Shown here in pieces: positions 44,672-53,635 of a stretch of DNA of 64,000 nucleotides. Made by a program: the position numbers and the translations under genes. The stretch comes from Fusibacter_A sp965140735 (lineage in GTDB: Bacteria; Bacillota; Clostridia; Peptostreptococcales; Acidaminobacteraceae), in the NCBI GenBank assembly GCA_965140735.1, contig OZ223306.1, forward strand, positions 3,906,001 to 3,970,000, read 5' to 3'. Under the pieces are notes generated by a model, which searched no databases, was not told where the DNA came from, and worked only from the letters and a program-made list of their open reading frames with translations. Position 1 is the first letter of the stretch; the number at the start of each line of letters is the position of its first letter.

Positions 44672-45514
44672 ATGATGTCGACAAATCAGTTAAAAAAATC
44701 ATATGGCAGTAATCAAGAAAAAAGATGGGATCAAAGAGCATTTCAATTTAATAGAAATCAATTAAATGAGATTCAAGTTATTCCAGAATCAATTGTAAAT
44801 TATCTAGGCCAAAATTATGCTGATATTAAAACGGTGATGGATGTCGGTGGTGGCTCTGGACGCTATGCTCTGTTATTTGGTAACCAAATGGCAAAAGTGC
44901 TCATGACAGATATCTCAAGTAACATGCTTGCCTATGCATATGAAAATGCAGAATCAGAGGGGCTCAAAAATATTGAATTTTTAAAGTTAGACTGGGGAGA
45001 TCCTACACAGGGCGTGAATGTTCAAGAAAAATATGATTTGGTATTTTCATCGATGTGCCCTGCGACACAATCCGTTGAAGGGGTCGATAAAATGATGCAG
45101 TTCTCTAAGAAATATTGCGCTATTAATCAATATATTCTTTCAACAGATTCGCTAAAAGCATTTATTCGAAAGGATAAGGCAGATTATTATTTAAAGATGG
45201 GGAGAAAACTTGAGCACCAAAGAGATCCACATAATAATCGAGAATTTGTGCAAAGATTGTTCAATGATCTATGGTCAAGAGGCTATTCTCCAGAGATCAA
45301 ATTATTTTCAGAAGATAAAAGAATTGAAATGACAACGGCTCAAGCAAGAGAAAGGTATGTAGATCATATTGAGATGACTTCTGAAGAAAAGCATATTCAA
45401 TATAATGCCATTGAGAAATACAGTCAAAACGGCGTTTGTAAAATTGATAAAAAGACGATAACAAGTATTGTGATTTGGAAATTAGAGAAGGAGTTACCCC
45501 ATGAGAAGGTTTAA
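44672..45514 (+). CDS. SAM-dependent methyltransferase, Fur-controlled
   Basis: 280-residue class I methyltransferase. The SAM motif I is VMDVGGGSGRYALLF (about residues 55-70), followed by LMTDISSNMLAYA and FLKLDWGD. It is first in an iron-regulated operon with a family-5 binding-protein importer and overlaps the binding-protein gene by 14 bases. That coupling suggests it modifies or processes the imported ligand, or helps make it, for example a metallophore. Its substrate is unknown. GAAAGGAACTC precedes the start. Confidence 0.85.
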   Translation: MMSTNQLKKSYGSNQEKRWDQRAFQFNRNQLNEIQVIPESIVNYLGQNYADIKTVMDVGGGSGRYALLFGNQMAKVLMTDISSNMLAYAYENAESEGLKNIEFLKLDWGDPTQGVNVQEKYDLVFSSMCPATQSVEGVDKMMQFSKKYCAINQYILSTDSLKAFIRKDKADYYLKMGRKLEHQRDPHNNREFVQRLFNDLWSRGYSPEIKLFSEDKRIEMTTAQARERYVDHIEMTSEEKHIQYNAIEKYSQNGVCKIDKKTITSIVIWKLEKELPHEKV

Positions 45515-47123
45515 AATTATTCTAATAGGAATTGGTGTATTATTGATGGTTGTTGGCTGTAGCCAGAAAGTGCAAGACGTTGAGGAACCTAATAATGTTG
45601 TTGCTTCTAAAGAATCATCAGTGACTCAAGATGCGGATCAAGATAAAGATTCATCCGAAGAGCGCCCGGTGATTAGGCTAGCAGGCAATGATACTGGTAT
45701 CCCAAATCCCTTTAGACATCACACGCGTGGTCCTGGGATGTCTAAAATGCAGATCTTATATGATTCTCTTTTAGAAAGTGGCGCAGACGGTTATATACCA
45801 TGGCTTGCTAAGTCGTGGACAATTGATGAATCTGGTTTGACTTATTCATTTGATCTTGTGGATAATGCGATTTGGCATGATGGTGAACCGTTAACAGTGG
45901 ATGATGTGATCTTCACTTTTGACTACTACAAGGACCATACTCCGGTTTTAGATAATTTAACTGTAAATGGCGATTATATTGTAGAATCTGTAGAAAAAAC
46001 AGGTGATTGGACTTTTGATATTAAGGTGAACACCCGTGACAATACGTATTTGTCTAGATTGGGTGGGACGAGAATTTTACCCAAACACATCTGGGAAAAT
46101 GTAGAAGATCCAATTGCATATGAAGCAGAGGGTGCTGCTGTGGGCTCTGGGCCTTATAGGATGACTCACTATGATGCTGTCAAAGGTGAATATCGATATG
46201 AAGCGTTTGATGAGTACTGGGGTTTGAAACCTGCTGTTGAGGCTATAGAGTGGGTGCCGGTAAGTGATTCTGTATTGGCTTTTGAAAATGAAGAAATTGA
46301 CTTGATTAACATTGCGCCGGATTTATTGGAAAGATACGCAAGTGATGATAAATACACCGTTCGAAATCTACCCTCTTATCACAGTTATCGACTTATGATG
46401 AATATGGATGCTGTTGATGCGCTTAAGTCAGTGGAAGTTAGACAAGCTTTGGCATACGGCATTAATCGCCAATCACTTGTTGATAAAATAGCAAGAGGTG
46501 CAGCTGAGATCAGTAGTATGGGTTATGTACCGAGTACAAGCTCTTGGTATAATCCCGATATCGAAGCTTATGACTATAACGTGGAAAAAAGCAAACGTCT
46601 TTTAGGCGATCGCGTATTGAGTTTTAAACTCTTAACGGGCAATACGCCAGCAGAGGCAAAACTCGCTGAGCTTATTCAAAAAGATCTAGAAGCAATTGGA
46701 GTTACAGTGACAATTGAAAGCGTTGAGAGTAAGACACGTGATCAAGCCGTTAAAAAAGGAAACTATGAATTATTGCTTATTAATTCAGGTGGCATGGGCG
46801 GTGATCCAGATTATTTGAGAAGTATCTATGGGAACGCTTCTGCCAATACAGCAGCTCTAAACGCGGCGACGCTTAAAGGATACTATAATCAAGAGGTCTC
46901 TAAATTGGCTCAGGAACAAGCTGTTGTAAAGAGCGCTGAGAAGCGTAAAGAAATGATTTTTGAGATGCAAAAACGGATTGCTGAAGATGTGCCTATGATT
47001 ATGTTATATACCAATGATGATAATTTTGTGTATCGTCAAGAGCACTATGATGGTTGGTTTGCACGGTTTGATCACAGTAAGTTAGATCATAATAAATTGT
47101 CATACGTTGTAAGAGAAGAATGA
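45501..47123 (+). CDS. ABC importer substrate-binding lipoprotein (family 5)
   Basis: 540-residue extracellular lipoprotein: signal peptide with lipobox VVGC, an acidic/serine linker, then the SBP_bac_5 fold (WHDGEPLTVDDVIFTFDYY, VGSGPYRMTHYD, RQALAYGINRQSLVDKIARG). Family members bind oligopeptides, nickel chelates or opine metallophores. The Fur box upstream makes an iron or metal-chelate ligand the best guess. It overlaps both the methyltransferase gene (14 bases) and the permease gene (4 bases). Confidence 0.92.
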   Translation: MRRFKIILIGIGVLLMVVGCSQKVQDVEEPNNVVASKESSVTQDADQDKDSSEERPVIRLAGNDTGIPNPFRHHTRGPGMSKMQILYDSLLESGADGYIPWLAKSWTIDESGLTYSFDLVDNAIWHDGEPLTVDDVIFTFDYYKDHTPVLDNLTVNGDYIVESVEKTGDWTFDIKVNTRDNTYLSRLGGTRILPKHIWENVEDPIAYEAEGAAVGSGPYRMTHYDAVKGEYRYEAFDEYWGLKPAVEAIEWVPVSDSVLAFENEEIDLINIAPDLLERYASDDKYTVRNLPSYHSYRLMMNMDAVDALKSVEVRQALAYGINRQSLVDKIARGAAEISSMGYVPSTSSWYNPDIEAYDYNVEKSKRLLGDRVLSFKLLTGNTPAEAKLAELIQKDLEAIGVTVTIESVESKTRDQAVKKGNYELLLINSGGMGGDPDYLRSIYGNASANTAALNAATLKGYYNQEVSKLAQEQAVVKSAEKRKEMIFEMQKRIAEDVPMIMLYTNDDNFVYRQEHYDGWFARFDHSKLDHNKLSYVVREE

Positions 47124-48094
47124 TAAAAAAAATTATTGGAACACTTATAGTGGTGTTGGTGATCAATTTCTTTTTACCAAGGCTTATGCCGGGTGACCCT
47201 TTTGATTTTCTCTCTGTGGAAGAAGGCAATGTGACTGTGACACTGACAGAAGATCAAATTAAATTCTATAAAGCCTATTATGGTATGGATAAGCCACTTG
47301 GAGAACAATTTATAAACTATATAACACGAGCAGTCACTGGAGACTTTGGCAATAGTATTTATTACAATAGGCCTGTGCGTCAAATGATTGTTGAAAGGAT
47401 TACTTGGACATTTGCTTTGGTATTTTTTTCTTTGATTGTAAGCAGCCTAGTTGGAACCCTATTTGGAATGATTTCTGCATACTATACTGGGAAAAAAACA
47501 GTTGTAGATGGTTTACTCATAAGCATTATGACAATCCTTTCAGAGATTCCTGATTTCATGCTTGGCCTATTTATGCTTTTTATTTTCGCAGCAAAACTAA
47601 AGTGGTTTCCGTTATCTGGCGGAGCCACTGCCTTTGCAGAATATGATAATTTGCTAGAGTGGCTTATTGATTATGGCGCACATGCAGCTTTGCCTTGCCT
47701 TGTACTCGTCTTTTCGAGTCTTGGAGATTTTTTTCTACTGAGCCGACAGAGTATGCTTGCAGTGCTTAAAGAGCCTTATGTTGAGACTGCAAGGGCGAAA
47801 GGACTATCTAAGAAACGTGTGATGGTAAATCACGTATTGATCAATGCATTCTCTCCAATTATAGCGAGGATATTTATGAGACTTGGAATGATGATTGGTG
47901 GTGCAGTTTTAGTAGAAAATGTATTTGCTTATCCAGGTGTGGGCAGATTAATGCGTGAGTCCGTATCGCTAAGAGATTATGTTATGATTCAAGGCATTTT
48001 CTTTTATGTGGCAATCTTAGTGTTGTTTTTTAATATTTTGGCAGATTTGATTTATAAAAGGACAAATAAGCGAGGCAATAATGAAAATTTATAA
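47120..48094 (+). CDS. ABC importer permease, DppB/NikB-like
   Basis: 324 residues, six membrane helices. The long extracellular loop after helix 1 contains LPRLMPGDPFDFL and DKPLGEQFINYI, as in DppB-type permeases. The coupling motif is ETARAKGLSKKRVMVNHVLINA. It forms the channel with the next gene product. ATGA overlap (4 bases) with the binding-protein gene, and 14-base overlap with the next permease gene. Confidence 0.93.
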   Translation: MIKKIIGTLIVVLVINFFLPRLMPGDPFDFLSVEEGNVTVTLTEDQIKFYKAYYGMDKPLGEQFINYITRAVTGDFGNSIYYNRPVRQMIVERITWTFALVFFSLIVSSLVGTLFGMISAYYTGKKTVVDGLLISIMTILSEIPDFMLGLFMLFIFAAKLKWFPLSGGATAFAEYDNLLEWLIDYGAHAALPCLVLVFSSLGDFFLLSRQSMLAVLKEPYVETARAKGLSKKRVMVNHVLINAFSPIIARIFMRLGMMIGGAVLVENVFAYPGVGRLMRESVSLRDYVMIQGIFFYVAILVLFFNILADLIYKRTNKRGNNENL

Positions 48095-48863
48095 GTTATA
48101 CCTCTTATTGGTTATAGGCTTATTTTTAATGTATACAATATTAGGTGGCGATGTGCATCGTGTAGTAACAAATGATTCTCTGGCAGCGCCTTCTTTAGAA
48201 CATATTTTAGGGACGGATGATTTAGGGATTGATATATTTGCGCAATTATGTCATGGTGGTGGCTATAGTATCTTACTAGGGGGATTAAGTGCTCTTTTTG
48301 CAGTTGTTTTAGGCACTATAGTAGGCGTTGCATCGGGCTATTTTGGTGGTGCAGTGGATCGTACTTTGATGGCGATTTGTGATATCATAACGGGCATGCC
48401 ACAGATGATATTGCTCATCTTGTTAGGTGCTTTTTTAGGAGCAAGTTATTTTTCATTGATTTTAGTGCTCGCACTTATATCGTGGACACAAATCGCTAGG
48501 ATGTTGAGATCGCGCGTGATTTTTATAAAGAATCAAAATTATATGACGTATTCCAAGCTTTTCGGAACACCATTTATGACGATTCTACTAAAGCATTTTT
48601 ATCCTGCTTTAAGGGAATTGTTGAGCTTATCTTTTATTAAGATTATGAGCAGGAGCATTGTAATGGAAGCAAGTTTGGCATATTTAGGATTAGGCGATCC
48701 GACTTCGAAAAGTTGGGGAATGATGTTGAATCGAGCGATGGCTTTCCCAGGAATCTATTTTACCCCTTTTTGGAAGTGGTGGGTCTTATCACCACTCGTT
48801 GCATTGATGGGATTGATTCTCTCTTTAATGTTATTGAGTAAAGAATTTGAGGTGACGAAATGA
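48081..48863 (+). CDS. ABC importer permease, DppC/NikC-like
   Basis: 260 residues, about six helices. The N-terminal HILGTDDLGIDIFAQLCHGGGYSILLG is typical of DppC-type subunits. The EAA loop is degenerate compared with the partner permease (YSKLFGTPFMTILLKHFYPALRELLSL instead of the usual A-x3-G). It overlaps the ATPase gene by 4 bases. Confidence 0.92.
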   Translation: MKIYKLYLLLVIGLFLMYTILGGDVHRVVTNDSLAAPSLEHILGTDDLGIDIFAQLCHGGGYSILLGGLSALFAVVLGTIVGVASGYFGGAVDRTLMAICDIITGMPQMILLILLGAFLGASYFSLILVLALISWTQIARMLRSRVIFIKNQNYMTYSKLFGTPFMTILLKHFYPALRELLSLSFIKIMSRSIVMEASLAYLGLGDPTSKSWGMMLNRAMAFPGIYFTPFWKWWVLSPLVALMGLILSLMLLSKEFEVTK

Positions 48864-50581
48864 AGCAATGTATCTTAACCGTGAATGCACTATCCGTTCA
48901 ATATAAGAAAGAAGAAAATAGAGCGGTCCAATCCTTTAATTTAAAAGTATGCAAAGGTCAAACCGTGGGCATAGTAGGTGAATCAGGAAGTGGAAAGTCT
49001 ACTATTGCTCATGCAATCATGGGGCTTCTTCATGGAAAAGCAGATGTAGACGGCAGTATCATCTTTCAAGATAAAAGCTTGTCTTTGAATGAAATAAAAG
49101 CTTGGGATTCTATTCGATGGCAAAAGATAGCCTTAGTATTTCAAAACGCACTTAATATTTTAAATCCAAGTATGAAAATATATAAGCAAGTTTCAGAACC
49201 TATTGTAAAACATTTAAACTGTTCTAAAGAAAACGCTAGGCGAAAGGCCACGCTACTATTAGAAGAAGTAGGTCTTGAACAAATGTGGTGGGATGCATAT
49301 CCAAATCAGCTATCTGGAGGCATGCGTCAAAAAGTTCTTATTGCAATGGCATTAGCTTGTGAACCAGAACTGCTAATTATAGATGAACCTACAATGTCGC
49401 TAGATCCAGAAGCCAAATATCAGATTGTTGAGTTGTTGAAGCGACTACAGGCAAAGTCACAGTTCGGCATGATTGTCATTTCGCATGAGATGAATATCAT
49501 AAAGGCACTGTGTTCTGAAATTTATGTCCTTTATAAAGGCTATGCATTAGAGTATGGGCTGACTGAAGAGGTGATGGTTCAACCTAAACATCCGTATACA
49601 AAAGGCTTACTGGGCGCATCTTGGGAGATAGATGCCTATAAGGATATTTGGGGAATTCCAGATTTGATCCGTGAGCAAGTCTCTACAGGGTGTCCTTTTT
49701 ATTCACGGTGTTTTCAAGCGCGTGAGGCATGTCAATTATTCATACCACATGAGCTAGACATAAATCAGGGACATGTGACTTCTTGTTGTCGGGGTGGCAT
49801 TGCTAACCTGTTAAAAGTAGAAGATTTATCTAAAAAATATTGTGTAGGCAAACGTCAAGTTTTAGCGGTTTCTAATGTAAGCTTTGAGGTGAATGAAGGC
49901 GAAGTGCTCACAATAATAGGTGCTTCAGGTTCTGGAAAGTCTACGCTTGCTTTACTCATTTCTGGATTTGAAAAAAAAGATGATGGCCGGGTTTATTTTG
50001 ATGGTCGTGAAATAAATCCCCAAAATATGATGCGTATGGAGAATGGGATACAACTTGTTGTTCAAGATCCATCATCGGCAATGAATCCGGAGTGGCGTAT
50101 TGAAGAAGTGCTCTTTGAACCGATGCGTAACATGCGCAATAAGTGTAAGCAAAAGGGACATAAACGCATCTGTCGAATGCTCAAAAATGTACAGTTGCCA
50201 AATGATACTGCTTTTTTAAATTCAAAGGTGGCGTCTTTAAGTGGTGGTGAAAAACAGCGAATAGCGATTGCAAGGGCGTTACTCATGTCACCACGACTCT
50301 TGATTGCAGATGAGTTTACGGCTATGCTAGACCCATCCACTGCTGCCAATCTGGTGAAAATGCTCAAAGGGATGCAAAATCAGTTTGGATTCTCGATGAT
50401 TTACATTACTCATGATTTATATTTAGCGAGGAAAATTTCAGATAGGACATTATTGCTACAGAATGGCAGGGTTGAAGCCTATGGTAGTAGTGATGCTATT
50501 ATTGATCAGAAATTATTGAATTTAGAGGTGTCTCAGAGAGAAAATAGAATGGAAAAACAAAAAGAAGTGTATGCTATTTGA
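48860..50581 (+). CDS. Fused double ATPase of the importer (DppD-DppF type)
   Basis: 573 residues with two complete nucleotide-binding domains in one chain. Domain 1 has GESGSGKST, LSGGMRQK and LLIIDEPTMSLD, then the oligopeptide-transporter C-terminal segment with cysteines GCPFYSRCFQAREAC. Domain 2 has GASGSGKST, LSGGEKQR and LLIADEFTAMLD, in which the usual DEP(T) reads DEFT. Fusion makes the importer a four-gene system. The 3' end overlaps the opposing AraC gene by 8 bases. Confidence 0.92.
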   Translation: MKQCILTVNALSVQYKKEENRAVQSFNLKVCKGQTVGIVGESGSGKSTIAHAIMGLLHGKADVDGSIIFQDKSLSLNEIKAWDSIRWQKIALVFQNALNILNPSMKIYKQVSEPIVKHLNCSKENARRKATLLLEEVGLEQMWWDAYPNQLSGGMRQKVLIAMALACEPELLIIDEPTMSLDPEAKYQIVELLKRLQAKSQFGMIVISHEMNIIKALCSEIYVLYKGYALEYGLTEEVMVQPKHPYTKGLLGASWEIDAYKDIWGIPDLIREQVSTGCPFYSRCFQAREACQLFIPHELDINQGHVTSCCRGGIANLLKVEDLSKKYCVGKRQVLAVSNVSFEVNEGEVLTIIGASGSGKSTLALLISGFEKKDDGRVYFDGREINPQNMMRMENGIQLVVQDPSSAMNPEWRIEEVLFEPMRNMRNKCKQKGHKRICRMLKNVQLPNDTAFLNSKVASLSGGEKQRIAIARALLMSPRLLIADEFTAMLDPSTAANLVKMLKGMQNQFGFSMIYITHDLYLARKISDRTLLLQNGRVEAYGSSDAIIDQKLLNLEVSQRENRMEKQKEVYAI

Positions 50582-51761
50582 TACACTTCTTTTTATATTC
50601 ACTAGGCGTCATCTTATAAACTTTTTTAAAGCAGGTTGAAAAATAAGTGCTAGAATCAAATCCCACATTAAGTGCAATATCAGTGAAAGAATGCTGAGTC
50701 ACATCCATTAAAAGAAGCGCACGTTTCAGTCTATAGGTCATCAAGTAATCGCTGAAGGTAATACCAACTTCTCTTTTAAATTGTCTCGACAAGTAGGACT
50801 TTTGAATTTGAAATTTATCAGAAATATCTTTAAGTTTAATGTCATGAGCATAATGTTTATGGATGAATTGAAGCACTTGTTGAATCCTATACGATGTATC
50901 TGTATTTTGGACAGTTGATAATAGTTTAATAGAAACACTTAGAAAGTCTTGCGCAAAAATAAGCTGATTGCTATAGTGTTCTTTTTCAATAAATTGGCTG
51001 AGAGCAGTTTGACGTAGCTGAAATAAGTTTTCACTGAGATTGGGGCGTAACTGTTCAAGTTCATAGATTATTGCAGTCATAATGTATACAAATTGACCCT
51101 GGAATGTTTTATGCGGTGAGAGATTATTGACAGTGGATCTGATTTGATGGAGAATTTTATAATAATAACTTTGTGCTTTATCATATTCTTCGACAGCAAT
51201 TGCTTTTGTGACTTTTTTGATGAGATTATCTATTTGCTCAGGGTGGTCTTCGGCATTAATTTCATTAAGAATGATGTTTTCACAAAGTGTATCACAACTA
51301 TGGTTTAAATGAATGATCCTAGAATTATAATTAAATTTGATTGAGAGGTTGTTTCTTTGAGTCATAATGAGCAACTGTTCACCTAAAATACGTAAATAGT
51401 CGTGAGAAGCAGATTTAAACATCGTTGTATCAATAATACGATTACATTTTTCACAACAGATGACTTGGTGATCGTAATCGCTTTCAATTACATGGAAAAC
51501 TTCAGAAAAAATAATATCAGGCTTATCAGAGTCAAGTAAATTGGGCCAGATTAGAAAATAGCATTGTGGATAAACCGCATAGATAGTAAAAGACATATCC
51601 ACTGTATCCTTTGAACTGGCGTTTTGGGCATCTTTTATATCTGAAATAATTCTCGAATTTGTTTTATAATCATAGGGCAACTTGTTATTGAGTTTTACAT
51701 CGGCATATTGGAATAATCGAACATGGGTTAGTAACTGAAATTCTTCTAATGATTTATGCAT
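50574..51761 (-). CDS. AraC-family transcriptional regulator
   Basis: 395 residues. The C-terminal 100 residues hold two AraC helix-turn-helix units (IKLKDISDKFQIQKSYLSRQFKREVGI and SFTDIALNVGFDSSTYFSTCFKKVYKMTPSEYKKK). The N-terminal 290 residues are not a known sensor to me and include the cysteine-rich VICCEKCNRIID. The start at 51761 is fixed by AAGGAG 8 bases upstream and by the promoter at 51813-51842, which overlaps an earlier in-frame ATG. It faces the ABC operon tail to tail and may sense the ligand that operon imports. Confidence 0.87.
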   Translation of the reverse strand: MHKSLEEFQLLTHVRLFQYADVKLNNKLPYDYKTNSRIISDIKDAQNASSKDTVDMSFTIYAVYPQCYFLIWPNLLDSDKPDIIFSEVFHVIESDYDHQVICCEKCNRIIDTTMFKSASHDYLRILGEQLLIMTQRNNLSIKFNYNSRIIHLNHSCDTLCENIILNEINAEDHPEQIDNLIKKVTKAIAVEEYDKAQSYYYKILHQIRSTVNNLSPHKTFQGQFVYIMTAIIYELEQLRPNLSENLFQLRQTALSQFIEKEHYSNQLIFAQDFLSVSIKLLSTVQNTDTSYRIQQVLQFIHKHYAHDIKLKDISDKFQIQKSYLSRQFKREVGITFSDYLMTYRLKRALLLMDVTQHSFTDIALNVGFDSSTYFSTCFKKVYKMTPSEYKKKCIK

Positions 51762-51812
51762 GGCAGATGCTCCTTGTTGAAATTCTAAATGATAACTACT
51801 CTCAATTACAAC

Positions 51813-51842
51813 ATTATACATCTCTTACGGTCTAATTGTCAA
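51813..51842 (-). promoter_or_regulatory. Promoter of the AraC-family gene
   Basis: Minus strand TTGACA (51837-51842), 18-base spacer, TATAAT (51813-51818). Both boxes are perfect. Confidence 0.75.
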
Positions 51843-51938
51843 AAAAATCATCATAAAAAACAACATTTCATAAAAAAATGAAAGAAAGTAAAATCAAAGG
51901 GTACTATTTAAATGAAGTGAAAAAAATGGAGGTATCAC

Positions 51939-52928
51939 ATGATTCAAAATGAATGGTATGCTGTTTTAAGTGCTCACGAAGTTCCTAAAAATAGTCCCAT
52001 TACTTTCAAAAGACTTGGTATAAAATTTGTGGCGTTTAGAAATGGCGAAGGTCAAATTTGCATATTAGAAGACCGATGCTGTCATAGAGGCGCTTCTCTT
52101 GGGATGGGAAGAGTTTGTGAGGGGCATTTAGAATGTCCATTTCATGGTTTCGTTTATGATGAAAATGGCAAAGTGGTTAAAATACCTGCAAATGGTTCGA
52201 ATTTTAAAGTGCCTGATGTTTATAAGGTTAAAAGTTATAGAACGTGTGAAATCGGCGGTATGGTTTATTTGTGGTGGGGGTCAGATCTCTTCGAGCCTGA
52301 TCGTGAGCCAGTTGTTTTTGAAGATTTACTCGAATCTGATTTTTCATATAGTGAATTTAGAGATCATTGGTCGGTTCATTACACGAGGGCGATAGAAAAT
52401 CAATTAGATGCGGTTCATTTACCTTTTGTACACCGCTCTACTATTGGAAGAGGTGGCAAAACAGTGATCAGTGGCCCTGTGGTTAAATCAACTGATAATT
52501 ATATGAAGTTTTATGTGAAGGGGGATGTGGATGATGGCCAGAATAGGCCGTTGAGACCAAATGAAATTAAAGATGTAGAAAAACTCACTGCCCTTGAATT
52601 TCAATTTCCGAACATATGGCAAAATATTATTTCAGATAAGCTGAGAATATTTGCAGCCTTTGCGCCAGTTGATGAGGAAAACACAGTGATCTATATTCGG
52701 TATTATCAAAAGTTTGTAAAACTACCAGTGCTGAAGCAAATCGTCAATAAATTTGGGATTTGGCTGAGTACCATCATTTTAAGACAAGACAAACGCGTGG
52801 TGCTCACACAAGAACCGAAGTATTCCGAATACAGGATGCACGAAAGATTGATCCAAGGCGATTTGCCCATTGTAGAATTTAGGAAGATGAGGGCAAAGAA
52901 AATCAATGAGGATGATAATATTTTATAG
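51939..52928 (+). CDS. Rieske non-heme iron oxygenase, single-component type
   Basis: 329 residues. The Rieske 2Fe-2S site is DRCCHRGASL and LECPFHGF (C-x-H and C-x2-H). The mononuclear iron site is in ENQLDAVHLPFVH (D-x2-H-x4-H), as in ring-hydroxylating dioxygenase alpha subunits of the PaO/VanA group. These enzymes need O2 and an electron donor. No reductase is adjacent. In a presumed anaerobe it may scavenge O2 or act under microaerobic conditions. The start has ATGGAGGTATCAC upstream and a terminator follows. Confidence 0.88.
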   Translation: MIQNEWYAVLSAHEVPKNSPITFKRLGIKFVAFRNGEGQICILEDRCCHRGASLGMGRVCEGHLECPFHGFVYDENGKVVKIPANGSNFKVPDVYKVKSYRTCEIGGMVYLWWGSDLFEPDREPVVFEDLLESDFSYSEFRDHWSVHYTRAIENQLDAVHLPFVHRSTIGRGGKTVISGPVVKSTDNYMKFYVKGDVDDGQNRPLRPNEIKDVEKLTALEFQFPNIWQNIISDKLRIFAAFAPVDEENTVIYIRYYQKFVKLPVLKQIVNKFGIWLSTIILRQDKRVVLTQEPKYSEYRMHERLIQGDLPIVEFRKMRAKKINEDDNIL

Positions 52929-52937
52929 AGACTATGG

Positions 52938-52981
52938 CAAAAGCAGGATCAGTATGGTAAGCTGATTGTGCTTTTTTTTTC
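52938..52981 (+). terminator. Terminator of the Rieske gene
   Basis: AAAAGCAGGATCAG pairs with CTGATTGTGCTTTT; a run of nine T follows. Confidence 0.82.
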
Positions 52982-53068
52982 GCAAAATAATAAGATTATG
53001 GATATAAAATCAAATTTCTATTCGACTTAATACATATAAGCGCTCTTATTGAGAGGAGATATTAATTA

Positions 53069-53635
53069 ATGAAAGTAAATGAACAAAATGTGATTTCACA
53101 GCTAAAAAAGAGAAATCCCAAAGCACTTGACTACATTGTAGATCAATATAGTGGTTTGATTTATTCGATTGTTTCGAAGACACTTTCTGAGTTTAAGGAG
53201 AGTGGCGGCGTTGAGGAATGCATCAATGATGTTTTATTGGCAGTTTGGGATAACATCTATAAATTTAACAAAACAAATAGTTTCAAAAGCTGGATTGCAG
53301 CTATTTCAAAGTATAAGGCGATTGATTATAGACGTAAATTGATAAGAGAACGCCGTTATGAAAATTTAGATGAACTGGATCATCAAGGTGTGGTTGGGCA
53401 AGAAGATTTGACCTCTGATGTTGTATTAGAAAAAGAAACGCGAGCAGAACTGGTTAAATTGCTTTCTAATCTCAATTCAGAAGATCAAGAAATCTTCATT
53501 AGAAGGTATTTTGGGGATGAAAGTACAGGTGAAATCGCAACGCATGTTGGCATGAAAAGAACAGCTGTCAATAATAGACTGAGTAGAGGTCGGAAGAGGC
53601 TTAAGTCTATTATTTTTGGAGAGGTGAACAAATAG
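53069..53635 (+). CDS. ECF-type RNA polymerase sigma factor
   Basis: 188 residues. Region 2 (YIVDQYSGLIYSIVSKTL..., INDVLLAVWDNIYKFNKTNSFKSWIAAISKYKAIDYRRK) and region 4 (LNSEDQEIFIRRYFGDESTGEIATHVGMKRTAVNNRLSRGRKRLK) are clear. Its stop is directly followed by the start of the membrane anti-sigma gene, with no gap. GAGAGGAGATATT precedes the start. The targets are unknown; these pairs usually control their own operon. Confidence 0.92.
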   Translation: MKVNEQNVISQLKKRNPKALDYIVDQYSGLIYSIVSKTLSEFKESGGVEECINDVLLAVWDNIYKFNKTNSFKSWIAAISKYKAIDYRRKLIRERRYENLDELDHQGVVGQEDLTSDVVLEKETRAELVKLLSNLNSEDQEIFIRRYFGDESTGEIATHVGMKRTAVNNRLSRGRKRLKSIIFGEVNK

